Origin: Sporosarcina ureae
GTDB taxonomy: Bacteria > Bacillota > Bacilli > Bacillales_A > Planococcaceae
Direction of reading: 5' to 3'
Length of the DNA stretch: 64,000 bases
Assembly (NCBI RefSeq): GCF_002082015.1
Contig: NZ_CP015109.1
Span: 1,262,001 to 1,326,000 of the forward strand
Made by a program: the position numbers and the translations under genes. The notes beneath the pieces are model-generated. The model was not told the DNA's origin. It did no database searches and saw nothing but the letters and a program-made list of their open reading frames with translations. Numbering within the stretch: position 1 is the stretch's first letter; each line of letters starts with the position of its first letter. Positions 62,487-64,000 of the stretch are shown in pieces.

Positions 62487-63410
62487 TTATTGGATTTTCT
62501 TCACTTGATCTTGTGGACGTAATTTTTGTAGTGGTGCGAACATTTCGACATGTTGATACAAGTTCTGGAAAGTAGCAGGCAACACGCCACCGTATTCTCC
62601 ATCCAAGTTCAATAACACTTCATTTTTGGAAGTCACCACAATTTTTTCCGCCTTCGCCGATACAACTAAAGGATCATCCATATGTTCCCCACGAGAAGCT
62701 AATGTAACTACACGTATAAATTCAGCGATATTGCATTTCTTCAAAATAAGCAATGTGAAGTATCCATCATTAATACTCGAATCAGGTGCTAATTTCTCAA
62801 ACCCGCCAACTGAATTCGTCAAACCAATCAAAAACATCATAGCTTCTTCGTCAAACACATTTCCATCATACTCAATGCGAAGATGACTGGAATGTATAGA
62901 AGGTAACATTTCAATACCTTTTAAGTAATAAGCTAGCTGCCCAATTACCGTTTTGAGACGGCTTGGTACTTCATATGTTAGTTCCGTCATACGACCGCCA
63001 CCTGCTATATTAATAAAGTAACGATCGTTCATTAAGCCTACGTCGACCGGAATCGAATCTCCTTGACAAATGATATCTACAGCTTCATCAATTTCTCTCG
63101 GAATACGCAACGCTCTTGCAAAATCATTTGTTGTACCCATTGGAATTAAACCGATTTTTGGACGTTTATCAAAATGGCTGACACCTGCAACCACTTCATT
63201 GAGCGTCCCATCACCGCCAGCAGCAATAATAACATCGAATCCTCTGCGAACCGCGTCTCGTGCCGCTACTGTAGCATCACCTTCACGAGTTGTAGCATGA
63301 GCGGATGTTTCATAACCCGCATTCTCTAATTTTTCGAGGACTTCTGCTAAATGTTTACGGAAGATTTCTCTTCCTGCAGTAGGATTATAAATAATGCGTG
63401 CACGTTTCAT
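62487..63410 (-). CDS. dgkB: Diacylglycerol kinase
   Basis: A 307-residue soluble kinase that rephosphorylates diacylglycerol released by lipoteichoic acid synthesis. The catalytic signature GGDGTLNEVVAG lies at 65-76, preceded by RARIIYNPTAGRE and followed by GLIPMGTTNDFARAL; a C-terminal NLDGEYGG completes the DAGK_cat fold. ATG follows GAGGGGAAAG. In B. subtilis dgkB follows gatCAB and precedes rlmCD; the synteny is broken here by intervening genes. Confidence 0.93.
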   Translation of the reverse strand: MKRARIIYNPTAGREIFRKHLAEVLEKLENAGYETSAHATTREGDATVAARDAVRRGFDVIIAAGGDGTLNEVVAGVSHFDKRPKIGLIPMGTTNDFARALRIPREIDEAVDIICQGDSIPVDVGLMNDRYFINIAGGGRMTELTYEVPSRLKTVIGQLAYYLKGIEMLPSIHSSHLRIEYDGNVFDEEAMMFLIGLTNSVGGFEKLAPDSSINDGYFTLLILKKCNIAEFIRVVTLASRGEHMDDPLVVSAKAEKIVVTSKNEVLLNLDGEYGGVLPATFQNLYQHVEMFAPLQKLRPQDQVKKIQ

Positions 63411-63485
63411 ACACTTTCCCCTCGATCCTTTTGCGTCTGAAACAAATCAGACCTTTACCATTTTCAAATGGTTTCTTACAAATAG

Positions 63486-63998
63486 TTACTTAGACGATTG
63501 CAAAACAGGAAGCCATGTCGAACGAATATCACTGTACACAGCAAGCCAATTCTCGGGTTTTGATGTATATTCAGACATCAACTGAGAATAAAACATTTTT
63601 TGTTTCTCTTCATAATCAGATGCGTCTTTAGCTGGTAACTTTTCGCGACCATCCATCACATATTTCTGCAGAACCGGTGCTCGAGGTCCCCACTTTGCGA
63701 CTACCTCACCTGCTGCATTTAATAGTAGATACATGGGTATCGAACGTCCACCATTTGTCAAATATCGGTCAATCAGCTCTGGATTTTCATCCCGCAACAC
63801 AGTGCGAACATGTATATTGGCAGCTTCCGTAATCTTGCGAAGGATTGGATTATTCAGCATCGCATCACCACACCAGTCCTCTGTAATGACTAATATATGG
63901 GGTTGTTTTTCTATCAGCAATTCAATAAATTCATCATCCTGCGGTACTTCAAATGCATCATAGATCAAAAAACTGTTTTCCTTATGCATTTCCATTTT
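63486..63998 (-). CDS. Thioredoxin-family protein, probably truncated by the window edge
   Basis: At least 169 residues. VITEDWCGDAMLNNP holds the active-site-like WCGDA (one cysteine, with Asp replacing the second Cys of WCxxC), then RTVLRDENPELIDRYLTNG and RSIPMYLLLNAAGEVVAKWG. This group of thioredoxin-like proteins in Bacillales usually carries about 20 more N-terminal residues, and the frame remains open to the window end, so the start is probably outside; ATG 63995 is a less likely start. Function unknown, not a classical dithiol reductase. Confidence 0.82.
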   Translation of the reverse strand, partial: KMEMHKENSFLIYDAFEVPQDDEFIELLIEKQPHILVITEDWCGDAMLNNPILRKITEAANIHVRTVLRDENPELIDRYLTNGGRSIPMYLLLNAAGEVVAKWGPRAPVLQKYVMDGREKLPAKDASDYEEKQKMFYSQLMSEYTSKPENWLAVYSDIRSTWLPVLQSSK

Positions 63999-64000
63999 GT

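Overview
The window looks like a piece of a low-to-mid GC Bacillota chromosome, most likely Bacillales and probably Planococcaceae (Sporosarcina-like); the family placement is inference. The support is strong AGGAGG-type ribosome sites, frequent TTG/GTG starts, sigma-B-type promoters (GTTT..GGGWAW), and Bacillus-type genes (yunC, yugN, ysnF, namA, dgkB, rlmCD, cydABS, KGG-repeat stress proteins). There are no rRNA or tRNA genes, no CRISPR arrays and no insertion sequences that I can see.

Layout. 1-2657 (+): the end of a polyamine operon, agmatinase, carboxyspermidine dehydrogenase and carboxyspermidine decarboxylase, i.e. spermidine made through the carboxyspermidine route. 2702-9637 (-): a Ca2+/H+ antiporter and a five-gene oligopeptide ABC transporter operon. 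9845-18560: a secreted alkaline-phosphatase-superfamily enzyme, a manganese-type superoxide dismutase preceded by an MntR-box-like site, an esterase, an NSS sodium symporter, a teichoic-acid-type glycerophosphotransferase, and a two-gene sucrose-phosphate-synthase-like/sucrose-phosphatase-like pair. 18590-26874: stress and accessory genes, namely three KGG-repeat proteins (two with clear sigma-B promoters), a large SF1 helicase with a winged-helix partner, a putative sigma-B-driven noncoding RNA of about 350 nt, and small hydrophilic proteins.

26871-47600: a mixed region with YunC, a decayed glutamine synthetase pseudogene, an amidohydrolase, TspO, YsnF, YugN, a CHY zinc finger protein, a PadR-controlled membrane cluster containing a frameshifted gene, NamA, a xanthine/uracil permease, a penicillin acylase-type hydrolase, a baeRF-type protein, and a GH3 glucosaminidase lipoprotein fused to a DUF4309-like domain. 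47589-51219: a BASS transporter followed by a tandem array of five 40-codon genes on the minus strand. The array forms two transcription units, each preceded by the same module: a palindrome matching Rex/FNR sites (TTGTGAA-N4-TTCACAA), a cre-like site and a -10 box. This is the most novel-looking system in the window. 51707-56598 (-): a GMC oxidoreductase with a small partner, and a large HPII-type catalase. 57686-63998: the 23S rRNA methyltransferase RlmCD, the cytochrome bd operon (a 30-codon membrane peptide, cydA, cydB and the small subunit gene cydS), a NUDIX hydrolase, diacylglycerol kinase and a thioredoxin-like protein that runs off the end.

Taken together, the accessory parts are dominated by functions linked to stress, oxygen and redox: sigma-B genes, SOD with a manganese-responsive operator, catalase, the bd oxidase, and the microprotein array with redox-type operators. 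Many genes have their true start inside a longer open frame, and ribosome-site placement was used to correct these.
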